In this document: positions 1-5,933 of the stretch, one piece after another | Layout of the letters: each line of letters opens with the position of its first letter | How positions within the stretch are numbered: the first letter of the stretch is position 1 | Origin: Candidatus Avelusimicrobium fimicolum | GTDB lineage: Bacteria; Elusimicrobiota; Elusimicrobia; Elusimicrobiales; Elusimicrobiaceae | Reading direction: 5' to 3' | Length of the DNA: 13,993 nucleotides | Assembly (NCBI GenBank): GCA_900541355.1 | Contig: UQJU01000036.1 | Span: forward strand, 1 to 13,993 | Translations under genes and position numbers: made by a program | Notes under the pieces: generated by a model | What the model was told of the DNA's origin: nothing | What the model saw: only the letters and a program-made list of their open reading frames with translations | Database searches by the model: none

Positions 1-4
1 TGAC

Positions 5-10
5 AGGAGG
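5..10 (+). promoter_or_regulatory. Shine-Dalgarno of the Pal-family lipoprotein gene
   Basis: A perfect AGGAGG lies six bases before the ATG at 17, which fixes that start. The window begins only four bases upstream, so the promoter is not visible. The TGA at positions 1-3 could be the stop codon of an upstream gene in the same operon (pal commonly follows tolB), but this cannot be tested here. Confidence 0.8.
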
Positions 11-16
11 AATTCT

Positions 17-547
17 ATGAAATTAAGAACCGTTTTGCTGTTTGTTTTTTCCGCCGTTCTGTTTGCCTGTTCATCCGCCCAGAAGCAGGAAGAAGATATT
101 CCGCGTCCGCCCAAGCAGGACCCGGTGATTGAGGAGCAGGCCAGAAAGAACGAAAAACTGTATAACCAGAGCGAAACCCGCATGGCCAAAACCCTCAAAC
201 TCCCGGCCATTACGTATGAATTTGACTCCATCCGCCCGCCGGATTACGCCTATCCGTTCCTGGACAAAGTGGCTAATGTCATGAATCAGTATCCGTCCCT
301 GCACTTGATTGTGGAAGGCCATACGGACGTGCTGGGTTCCAAGGAATACAACTATTGGCTGGGCGCGTCGCGCGCGGCCGCGATGAAGGCGTATTTAGTC
401 AGCCGCGGCGTAAATGCGGAACGCATCCGTATTCATTCCCACGGCAAAGACCGCCCGCTTACGCTGGATAATTCCAGCGACGGCCGCCGCACCAACCGCC
501 GCGTGGAATTTTCGTTCACTACCCGCAGATGGAATTCTATTTATTAG
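17..547 (+). CDS. pal: Peptidoglycan-associated (Pal/OmpA-family) outer-membrane lipoprotein
   Basis: This is a 176-residue lipoprotein that should anchor the outer membrane to peptidoglycan. Residues 1-17 form a lipoprotein signal peptide ending in the lipobox L-F-A-C, with lipidated Cys18. A charged, Pro/Gln-rich linker (about 20-60) leads to a C-terminal OmpA domain (about 65-170). That domain shows the family pattern EGHTDxxGSxEYN, the following LGxxRAxAxKxYL helix, and the closing RRTNRRVEF segment; the Asp of HTD and the Arg of NRR are the residues that bind diaminopimelate in this family. Length and order match Pal (E. coli Pal is about 170 residues). A terminator follows directly, so it is the last gene of its transcript. 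A different OmpA-type lipoprotein remains possible because the tol neighbours are outside the window. Confidence 0.85.
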   Translation: MKLRTVLLFVFSAVLFACSSAQKQEEDIPRPPKQDPVIEEQARKNEKLYNQSETRMAKTLKLPAITYEFDSIRPPDYAYPFLDKVANVMNQYPSLHLIVEGHTDVLGSKEYNYWLGASRAAAMKAYLVSRGVNAERIRIHSHGKDRPLTLDNSSDGRRTNRRVEFSFTTRRWNSIY

Positions 548-575
548 ACTGTTAAGTTAAATATCTTATGTTGCC

Positions 576-608
576 ACCCCGGAGAATTTCTTTCCCCGGG
601 GTTTTTGT
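576..608 (+). terminator. Rho-independent terminator after the Pal-family gene
   Basis: CCCCGG (577-582) pairs with CCGGGG (596-601), and GAA/TTC can pair inside the loop. The run TTTTTGTTT follows at 602-610. It lies 29 bases after the stop codon. Its T-run overlaps the left end of the large inverted repeat that begins near 605. Confidence 0.8.
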
Positions 609-699
609 TTGGTGGTTTATTATTAAAAAGTCATACAGGGCGGTTTTCTGGCGCGGAGCGTTTCAGTATCTGTTGTTTTCCTCTTATTGAGTAACGACA

Positions 700-733
700 G
701 ATCCTGGACTACAACTTTCCAGGATGACGACAA
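700..733 (+). repeat. Left copy of a 34-bp GATCCTGG...CCAGGATGACGACAA repeat unit
   Basis: This unit is itself a small hairpin: ATCCTGG (701-707) pairs with CCAGGAT (719-725) around an 11-base loop. It recurs inverted at 867-900. The style, a short palindrome ending in GGATGAC, is that of dispersed intergenic repeats in many bacterial genomes and resembles the palindrome at 13932-13966. Whether it is dispersed in this genome cannot be seen from one window. Confidence 0.6.
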
Positions 734-866
734 CTACAATACAAAAGATAAACGCCCCAATCGGTAGATTCTGAAACCTATTAATAGACCCCGTACAGAA
801 ACACTACGGGGTGCCGCCTAGCGGTATGGGCGACAATTCAGGATCTACTGCTTGGGTAATTGGTGA

Positions 867-900
867 TTGTCGTCATCCTGGAAAGTCGTAGTCCAGGATC
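867..900 (-). repeat. Right, inverted copy of the 34-bp repeat unit
   Basis: This is the reverse complement of 700-733 with one mismatch, and it can form the same hairpin of CCTGG against CCAGG. A nearby fragment, TTCAGGATCTACTG at 837-850, looks like half of a related unit. Confidence 0.6.
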
Positions 901-1023
901 CGTTGTTATTAAAACAAGGATTAGATACTGAAACGCTCTGTCCCCGAAAACCGCCCTGTAATAATAAACCACCAAACAACTCATAAGGTAGATTTTGAAA
1001 ACATACCCATAGGAAATCCCCCC

Positions 1024-1051
1024 TTGACTTGTTCCCCATAAATTTTATAGA
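1024..1051 (+). promoter_or_regulatory. Sigma-70-type promoter of the lexA-like gene
   Basis: A -35 box TTGACT (1024-1029, five of six consensus bases) and a -10 box TATAGA (1046-1051) are separated by 16 bases. Transcription would start near 1058, about 33 bases before the ATG. This is one of the clearest promoters in the window. Confidence 0.65.
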
Positions 1052-1065
1052 ACAAAATATAGAAC
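1046..1065 (+). promoter_or_regulatory. Candidate LexA operator: direct repeat TATAGAAC-N4-TATAGAAC
   Basis: The eight bases TATAGAAC occur at 1046-1053 and again at 1058-1065, giving a perfect direct repeat with a 12-base period. It overlaps the -10 box and the predicted transcription start. LexA genes are usually autoregulated, and the GAAC half-site is shared with known SOS boxes (GAAC direct repeats in alphaproteobacteria, inverted GAAC/GTTC in Bacillus). The spacing here, GAAC-N8-GAAC, matches neither exactly. Binding by this LexA is inferred from position and symmetry. Confidence 0.5.
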
Positions 1066-1090
1066 GACACAATATGTAAAAGGAACGCTT

Positions 1091-1699
1091 ATGAAAGCCC
1101 TGCACCCCAAACAAACAGAACTTTTGGAAATTTTAAAAAGCAATATTTCCGACCCGCTGACTATGGAGGAATTGGCTGACCGCCTAAATGTGAGCGGAAA
1201 AAGCGTGGTATTTCATCACATTAAACAGTTGGAAAAAAAGGGCTTTTTAAAGCGCAACCCCGCCAACCCGCGCGACTATATTATTTTAAAAGACCCGGAG
1301 CGTAACGTAATCTACCTAAAAATGTACGGTATGGCCAAATGCGGCCCGGAGGGGACTATTTTGGACGGCGAACCTACGCGCATCGTGCCGGTGGACCCTA
1401 GTATGATTTATTTTCCGGCGTGCAAGGGCTTTATGGTGGAAGCCAAGGGCGACTCTATGGAAAACCTTATCGCCCCGCACGACTGGCTGATTGTGGAGCA
1501 GAACCACCAACCGAAAAACAAAGATGTCGTCGTATGTGTGAACAACGGGGAAGTAATGGTAAAACGGTTTACGCAGGACGGCGAAAATGTTATTCTGCAA
1601 TCGGAAAACCCGCGCTATAATCCCATTGTAGCCGATAAAACGGCCTTCCGCGTGGAAGGCATTGTGCGCAGTATTATCAAGCGCAACGTAAGTTGCTAA
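1091..1699 (+). CDS. lexA: LexA-like SOS repressor (winged helix plus S24 autoprotease)
   Basis: This is a 202-residue protein with LexA architecture. Residues 1-67 form a winged-helix DNA-binding domain (TMEELADRLNVS followed by a recognition helix and wing). Residues 75-198 form a peptidase S24 domain. Catalytic Ser122 lies in KGDSM and Lys158 in EVMVKRF, at the spacing expected for the Ser/Lys dyad. In the hinge the usual Ala-Gly scissile bond is replaced by Cys84-Gly85 (GMAKCGPEG). The start is ATG 1091, with AGGA at 1081-1084 upstream. The protein should repress DNA-damage genes and its own promoter until RecA-stimulated self-cleavage; the direct repeat over its -10 box supports autoregulation. 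A phage-type repressor is an alternative, but no phage genes are nearby and the length is that of chromosomal LexA. Confidence 0.87.
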   Translation: MKALHPKQTELLEILKSNISDPLTMEELADRLNVSGKSVVFHHIKQLEKKGFLKRNPANPRDYIILKDPERNVIYLKMYGMAKCGPEGTILDGEPTRIVPVDPSMIYFPACKGFMVEAKGDSMENLIAPHDWLIVEQNHQPKNKDVVVCVNNGEVMVKRFTQDGENVILQSENPRYNPIVADKTAFRVEGIVRSIIKRNVSC

Positions 1700-1751
1700 A
1701 CATCCTGCTGCCCTTGGGTGCCGAAACCCGGGGCAATTAGTCGTAACCTCA

Positions 1752-1782
1752 CCCCCGCGTTTGCTGGCGCGGGGGCTTTTTA
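1752..1782 (+). terminator. Rho-independent terminator after lexA
   Basis: CCCCCGCG (1752-1759) pairs perfectly with CGCGGGGG (1768-1775) around an eight-base loop, followed by CTTTTTATT. It lies 52 bases after the lexA stop codon. The right half could also pair with AGCCCCCGC at 1791-1799, an alternative fold. A weaker hairpin without a T-run (1709-1735) precedes it. Confidence 0.85.
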
Positions 1783-1938
1783 TTGTATCTAGCCCCCGCT
1801 TTGCCGGGGAATAGTTTAAAAGGCTGTTTACACCAGAAAGAAATCCCGGTCTTAAATGACCTTTATTTTTTCTTTCACGCGTAATCTCTAAAAGTTTTAG
1901 ATAACAGACCAAATAAAGAATATTTTTCTGGCACAATG

Positions 1939-1970
1939 AAAAACCCCGCACACAAGGAGCGGGGTTTTCT
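1939..1970. terminator. Bidirectional terminator between lexA and the CBM48 gene
   Basis: AAAACCCCGC (1940-1949) pairs with GCGGGGTTTT (1959-1968) around a nine-base loop. Read on the minus strand it ends in GGGGTTTTTC, 15 bases after the stop codon of the CBM48-domain gene at 1985, so it mainly terminates that minus-strand transcript. It can also stop read-through from lexA. Confidence 0.85.
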
Positions 1971-1984
1971 CTTAAAAATTTATT

Positions 1985-2614
1985 TTATTTGACGATTAAC
2001 AGCGAACGTCCGTCTTTTTCTTGGGAGTACGGGTCCAAGGTATTTTGCCCGTCCACCACATATAAGAATTTATAAGTACCGGGCGCAATAGAAAGGGTGG
2101 TTTCCCAATAGCCGTTGCGTTTTTTAAGTGCTTGGGGCTTAGCCATTGTAAAACCGCTTACAATCGCTACTTTGTTCCCCTCGCCATACCAACGGAACGT
2201 TACGCGGCGGTATTTGCTGCTTTTAGAAGGATTAACCGTTACGCTTTCTTTTGTTTCCTGCTTCGTTTCGGGCGCGGGAGCGGCTTTGGAGGGTTCGGCC
2301 TTCTTTTCTTCTTGCTCAATTACAGCCGTAACCGGGATTTCCACCGGAGCCGCCGCAGGAACCTTTTCCTCTACCGGTTTATTTTCTTCCACCAACACAG
2401 GTTCGCTCTCTTTGGGGAGTTCGGGCGTTTGCACGACTTCGGCCTGTTCGGCACGCGGAGCATTGGCAGGCGCGTCAAACACGCGAGCAGAAAAATGTTT
2501 GTAAACGAAATAACCGAAAACGCACAGGAAGATAATGTCTATAATAATCAGAAACAGCCACAAATCTTTATTTCCGGCAGGTTTTATGTCCAAATCTAAA
2601 TTTTCGTTTTCCAT
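1985..2614 (-). CDS. Membrane-anchored protein with C-terminal CBM48 (AMPK-type glycogen-binding) domain
   Basis: This 209-residue protein has three parts. A short N-terminus and one hydrophobic span (about 18-38) form a membrane anchor. A low-complexity Pro/Glu/Lys/Ala linker (about 48-130) follows. A beta-rich C-terminal domain (about 135-209) shows the CBM48/AMPK-beta pattern: RVTFRWYGEGNKVAIVSGF, then GYWETTLSIAPGTYKFLYVVDG and LDP. The family often binds glycogen or other alpha-glucans. Here the tryptophan usually found after the first G-S-F-N-N block is missing (SGFTMAKPQ), although Trp170 and Lys182 remain, so sugar binding is uncertain. The span is followed by K-H-F-S-A-R, and N-terminal charges are mixed, so topology is not settled. 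ATG 2614 has AGGA (2621-2624) upstream. It is 18 bases downstream of tRNA-Gly and may share its transcript. No enzymatic domain is visible. Confidence 0.75.
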   Translation of the reverse strand: MENENLDLDIKPAGNKDLWLFLIIIDIIFLCVFGYFVYKHFSARVFDAPANAPRAEQAEVVQTPELPKESEPVLVEENKPVEEKVPAAAPVEIPVTAVIEQEEKKAEPSKAAPAPETKQETKESVTVNPSKSSKYRRVTFRWYGEGNKVAIVSGFTMAKPQALKKRNGYWETTLSIAPGTYKFLYVVDGQNTLDPYSQEKDGRSLLIVK

Positions 2615-2632
2615 AATGGTTCCTGATTAAAA

Positions 2633-2703
2633 AGCGGGCGAAGGGAATCGAACCCTCGTCTAAAGCTTGGGAAGCTTCCATTCTACCATTGAACCACGCC
2701 CGC
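2633..2703 (-). tRNA. tRNA-Gly, anticodon CCC
   Basis: The reverse complement folds as a 71-base tRNA. The acceptor stem is GCGGGCG/CGCCCGC, the D arm GTTC-AATGGTA-GAAT, and the anticodon stem GAAGC/GCTTT with loop TTCCCAA, giving anticodon CCC for glycine (GGG codons). The variable loop has four bases, the T arm is GAGGG-TTCGATT-CCCTT, and the discriminator base is T, as in bacterial tRNA-Gly. The 3' CCA is not encoded: TTTT follows position 2633. The CCA-adding enzyme gene lies directly upstream in the same direction. A weak -10-like TAAAAT (2724-2729) precedes it, but no convincing -35 box is at normal spacing. Confidence 0.96.
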
Positions 2704-2754
2704 ATAGCGGAGTCCGCTTCTTTATTTTAGCAAATTTTAGGCGAACATACACAA

Positions 2755-4269
2755 CTATTTAATATGTTGCGCCCGTAAATCTAATGTTTTAAGAAAATCA
2801 AGCGCATCTTGGCGGCTTGCTATTTTTCCTTCCACCTGGGCCACGGAAACGGCTTCCAAAATCTCACCGATTTTGGGGCTGGGCGGCAGGGATAACGCGT
2901 CCATTACGTCGCGCCCGGTAATCAGCCGCGTGGGCTGAACTTTCTTCGGTTGGTCAAAAAATTTGTGCAGCAGTAACGTCAGCACTTGCATATGCCGCAG
3001 GGTTTTACCCACATTAGCCGTTTGTTGGGCGCGTGCAATACTCATCAACCGTTCTCCGCTTTTGGGCATAATTCGCCGCAACTGCGCATCCGTAACATAA
3101 CTGGTATAATCGGCCCAGCACAATAGCAGCATTGGCACACCGGCTTCGCCCAAATCGCGGAAAAAATGATAGGCTCCTTTGTCGGTTATCACGTCGTTAC
3201 TGGCCAGATTAGACGGGCGCAAATGCTCCCCAATCATCGCGCAAATCAGCCGGATATCGGCCCGGCTGTAATGCAACCGTTCCAATACGGTTTTAGCCAT
3301 TTTGGCGCCCCGTTCTTCGTGATAGAAAAAGCGCAGGCGGTCCCCCACTTTTTTGGCAGTGGCGGGCTTTGCGATGTCGTGCAACAGAGCCGTCATTTTA
3401 TAAAGAGCCTTGTGCCGGGCAATCGGGGCCAGTTTGGCGGCGTATTTAGGGAAAGCCTTTTGCAAATGGTCCAGCAGATATTCCATACGTTTAAACACAT
3501 CTAACGTATGTTTCAATACTCCGCCCTTTCCGTAATAAACTTCGGCACAGGCACGCTGGGCTTCCAACTCCGGGAATAACGCGGTCAGCAGGCCGCACGA
3601 GTCCATTAAAAGCAAATTTTCATAGGCCTTAGAGGTAGCAAATAAACGCTCCAATTCCTCGCGCACACGTTCGCCTGCGGGCTGATTGATAAGAGCGCGG
3701 TCTTTTTTAATTTGTGCCAGGGTGCGGGGCGAAATAGAAAAACCCAACTCCGCGGCAGAGCGGAACGCGCGCAACATACGCAAAGGGTCCTCTTTAAATA
3801 CGCGCGGATTGTTTTCATCAATCACTTTATCCGCCACCGCCTGCAAGCCACCAACCACATCTACAATATTTTTGCGTTGCAAACGCTTTAAAATCACGCG
3901 GGCTGTGCCGTCCGGATGCGGGGTAATTTCTATTTGCGGCAAGGCCGAAACAGGGTACGCCAGCGCATTAAACGAAAAATCACGGCGCAACAGGTCCGCC
4001 TTTAAATCTTTGCCTTGGTAAGCGGTCAAATCAATTTGAATTTTATCTTTATGCGTTACTAAACGCCACACCCCAAATTCAGCGTCCATTTCAAACGAGG
4101 CGGCCTTTAACCGGCGCGCCAGTTCCAATGCCGCCGGCTTTACATCTTCGGGCGGCAACGCAATATCCAAGTCGGAGGATTGGCGTTTTAATAAACTGCT
4201 GCGCACAATTCCCCCCACATAATGGGCCTGCGGAATTACCTCGTTTAAAATGCGGGCCAAATCAAGCAA
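2755..4269 (-). CDS. cca: CCA-adding tRNA nucleotidyltransferase with HD domain
   Basis: A class II nucleotidyltransferase that adds or repairs the 3' CCA of tRNAs; about 504 residues from the chosen start. The head domain shows YVGGIVR (Gly19-Gly20), catalytic DLD (Asp33, Asp35) and RRDFSFNA (95-102), the motif for NTP choice. EDPLRMLRAFR opens the neck and body. An HD domain follows (His254, LLHDIAKP with His297-Asp298, and GEHLRPSN), as in long bacterial cca proteins with phosphohydrolase activity. The residue after GGxVR, often Asp, is Ser here. The open frame extends to a GTG at 4284, but GGAGG at 4276-4280 lies six bases before a TTG at 4269, so I prefer TTG. The frame overlaps the end of the ligase gene by eight bases, implying translational coupling. 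A CC-only, A-only or poly(A) polymerase paralogue cannot be excluded. Confidence 0.9.
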   Translation of the reverse strand: MLDLARILNEVIPQAHYVGGIVRSSLLKRQSSDLDIALPPEDVKPAALELARRLKAASFEMDAEFGVWRLVTHKDKIQIDLTAYQGKDLKADLLRRDFSFNALAYPVSALPQIEITPHPDGTARVILKRLQRKNIVDVVGGLQAVADKVIDENNPRVFKEDPLRMLRAFRSAAELGFSISPRTLAQIKKDRALINQPAGERVREELERLFATSKAYENLLLMDSCGLLTALFPELEAQRACAEVYYGKGGVLKHTLDVFKRMEYLLDHLQKAFPKYAAKLAPIARHKALYKMTALLHDIAKPATAKKVGDRLRFFYHEERGAKMAKTVLERLHYSRADIRLICAMIGEHLRPSNLASNDVITDKGAYHFFRDLGEAGVPMLLLCWADYTSYVTDAQLRRIMPKSGERLMSIARAQQTANVGKTLRHMQVLTLLLHKFFDQPKKVQPTRLITGRDVMDALSLPPSPKIGEILEAVSVAQVEGKIASRQDALDFLKTLDLRAQHIK

Positions 4270-5887
4270 GGGTTTCCTCCGCACTTGCCCCCGCTCCGCG
4301 CGCGGCCAATTTGGCTACGGCATCTTTGCGCAGTTCTCGTTTTAACACCTTGCGCAAGGCATTTTTGGGCAACGATTCCACAAATTCAAAATCACGCGGG
4401 CGTTTATAGTTATCCAAGTGCGTTTTTAAGAATTTTCTAAATTCGCCGTCGGAAAGTTCCGCCCCCTCTTTTTTGACGACATACACTTTAACAAATTCGC
4501 CGCCGCGCCCGTCCGGCACGCCGATTACGGCGCACTCTTCCACCGCGGGATGTTCGCAAATAACGGCCTCCACCTGGGCCGAAAACACTTTCAACCCTTT
4601 GATGATAATCATATCTTTCTTGCGGTCTTTAATAAAGATAAACCCGTCATCATCTACCGTAACGATATCACCGGTTTTAAACCAACCATCCTCGGTGAAC
4701 GCATCGTGCGTGGCTTTTTCGTTTCCCCAATAGCCGCGGAACACATTAGGCCCCTTTACGCACAGTTCGCCTTCTGCATTGCGCGGTACTTCTTTGCCGT
4801 CGTCGTCCAACACCAAGGTACTAACCGCCGGAATAGCCGGGCCTACGGATTTAATTTTTTGCAATTCCTCCGTGTTCACGCTGACGACCGGGCTTGTTTC
4901 GGTAAGGCCGTAACCTTCCAATATGGGTACACCGATTTTTTCTTCAAACCGGTCTTTGATTTCCTGCGTCAGCGGGGCCGCGCCGGACACGCCAAAGCGC
5001 ACATTTTTAAACGGCCAAAAACGCAAGTAAAGACGTTTTAGGCCCTTGGCTTCTTTGGAAAGCACCGCGTAAATCTGCGGAACCGCCAAAATCAGGGTTA
5101 CTTTTTCCGTTCCCATAGCCCCCAACCATTTACTGGCGGGCATTACGTTGGCTACAATAACCACCTTTAAATTAAGATACAGCGGAATTACCACGCAAGC
5201 CGTCCAGGCAAAGGAGTGAAACATCGGCAACAGACATAAAAAACAATCGTTATCGTTAATTTTAAAAATCTGCGCACACGAAATAACGTTAGAGGCCAAA
5301 TTGCCGTGTGTGAGCATAGCCCCTTTGGGCAGCCCCGTGGTGCCGGAGGTATAGAGGATAAAGGCCAAGTCATCCAGCCCGGCTTGGGCGGAAGCGGTTT
5401 CGTCGTGGAAGGTAGATTTTTCAATTTCCTCCCAGAATTTTTGCACAATCGGGCACTCCGCCGCAGAGGACGGAATTTCATCCGTTGTGAAAATATATTT
5501 AACAGTCGGCAACTGGGGAAGGCACTTTACATAATGGCGGATAAATTCAGCCTGCGTTACGACCGCCTTGGCCCCCGCATTGTTTAAAATATATTCAATT
5601 TCCTCCGGTTTGGTAACCATAAAGTTCATTGGAATACATACTGCGCCCAATTTGTAAAGCCCAAAGTTGGCTACTACCGTATTAATAGAGTTGCGGTGCG
5701 CCACGGCCACGCGGTCGCCTTTGCGGATACCGTGTTCAAAAAACATATCGGCGGCGCGGTCCACCTGCATCAAGAGTTCGTGGTAGGACACCTTCTTGCC
5801 CGTACCGGCTTCCACTAATGCTATTTTATCCGGAAAGCGGAACGCACTATCAGCCAAAGCAGTGTATAAATCTTTACGGCGAATCAT
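4262..5887 (-). CDS. Long-chain-fatty-acid-CoA ligase (AMP-binding enzyme)
   Basis: A 541-residue ANL-superfamily enzyme of FadD type, which activates a carboxylic acid (probably a long-chain fatty acid) with ATP to an acyl-AMP and then to acyl-CoA. Motifs: the phosphate loop YTSGTTGLPK (179-188), LPMFHSFAW, GVSGAAPL, the adenine-binding GYGLTETSP (325-333), DGWFKTGD with Asp407 that binds the ribose, and DRKKDMIIIKGLKVF at the hinge to the C-terminal lid. The likely adenylation lysine is Lys513 in ALRKVLKREL. The hinge GLKVFSAQVE differs slightly from the common GxNVYPxEVE. Length is normal. The frame opens with a GTG at 5893, but AGAGG (5893-5897) lies five bases before ATG 5887, so the ATG is preferred. 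It begins 46 bases after dppC and overlaps cca. The acyl chain length cannot be read from sequence. Confidence 0.88.
   Translation of the reverse strand: MIRRKDLYTALADSAFRFPDKIALVEAGTGKKVSYHELLMQVDRAADMFFEHGIRKGDRVAVAHRNSINTVVANFGLYKLGAVCIPMNFMVTKPEEIEYILNNAGAKAVVTQAEFIRHYVKCLPQLPTVKYIFTTDEIPSSAAECPIVQKFWEEIEKSTFHDETASAQAGLDDLAFILYTSGTTGLPKGAMLTHGNLASNVISCAQIFKINDNDCFLCLLPMFHSFAWTACVVIPLYLNLKVVIVANVMPASKWLGAMGTEKVTLILAVPQIYAVLSKEAKGLKRLYLRFWPFKNVRFGVSGAAPLTQEIKDRFEEKIGVPILEGYGLTETSPVVSVNTEELQKIKSVGPAIPAVSTLVLDDDGKEVPRNAEGELCVKGPNVFRGYWGNEKATHDAFTEDGWFKTGDIVTVDDDGFIFIKDRKKDMIIIKGLKVFSAQVEAVICEHPAVEECAVIGVPDGRGGEFVKVYVVKKEGAELSDGEFRKFLKTHLDNYKRPRDFEFVESLPKNALRKVLKRELRKDAVAKLAARGAGASAEETLA
4276..4280 (-). 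promoter_or_regulatory. Shine-Dalgarno that decides the TTG start of cca
   Basis: GGAGG on the minus strand is followed by AAACCC and then TTG at 4267-4269. The upstream GTG at 4284 has only a G-rich stretch before it and would place this perfect site inside the coding sequence. The site lies within the last codons of the acyl-CoA ligase gene. Confidence 0.6.
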
Positions 5888-5903
5888 AAGCACCTCTTAT
5901 ATA

Positions 5904-5932
5904 ATAATATCCCTTTTCTAAATTTTAGTAAA
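5904..5932 (-). promoter_or_regulatory. Possible promoter for the acyl-CoA ligase-cca pair
   Basis: In the 46-base gap after dppC the minus strand reads TTTACT (5927-5932), 17 bases, then TATTAT (5904-5909). These match four of six and five of six consensus bases. The start would be near 5897, leaving a leader of only about 10 bases that contains the AGAGG. The gap is AT-rich, so a chance match is possible, and read-through from dppC is the alternative. Confidence 0.35.
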
Positions 5933-5933
5933 A

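Larger units (their letters stand above)
605..979. repeat. Large imperfect inverted repeat (foldback or MITE-like element)
   Basis: The left arm 605-733 and right arm 867-979 are reverse complements over several blocks. These are 605-625 with 959-979 (21 bp exact), 635-648 with 946-959 (14 bp exact), 657-671 with 923-937 (15 bp exact), and 700-733 with 867-900 (34 bp, one mismatch). Short unmatched stretches separate the blocks. The 133-base centre contains further nested complements: 764-775 with 837-848 (one mismatch), ACCCCGTA at 788-795 with TACGGGGT at 805-812, and a small CCGC/GCGG hairpin near 815-824. No open frame resembles a protein. I see no clear target-site duplication. It fills the gap between the Pal gene's terminator and the lexA promoter. 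It could be a non-autonomous mobile element, two dispersed repeats in opposite orientation, or a structured RNA; the sequence alone does not decide. Confidence 0.8.

Noticed and set aside
845..1114. 89-residue minus-strand open frame
   Set aside because: It lies in the inverted repeat and lexA leader, has no Shine-Dalgarno or recognisable domain, and its composition follows the repeat.
1316..1951. 211-residue minus-strand open frame opposite lexA
   Set aside because: It is antisense to the S24 domain of lexA and runs through two terminators; lexA motifs explain the sequence.
2132..2599. 155-residue plus-strand open frame opposite the CBM48 gene
   Set aside because: It is a shadow frame of the low-complexity linker, rich in Phe and Arg, with no start signal.
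2706..2718. AGCGGA-G-TCCGCT palindrome before the tRNA as a terminator for cca
   Set aside because: The stem has a one-base loop unless partly opened, and no T-run follows on the minus strand.
2724..2753. Promoter for tRNA-Gly (TTGTGT, then TAAAAT)
   Set aside because: The spacer is 19 bases and the -35 is poor; read-through from cca explains expression equally well.
4550..5041. 163-residue plus-strand open frame opposite the acyl-CoA ligase
   Set aside because: The ligase frame contains every family motif across this stretch; the opposite frame shows none.
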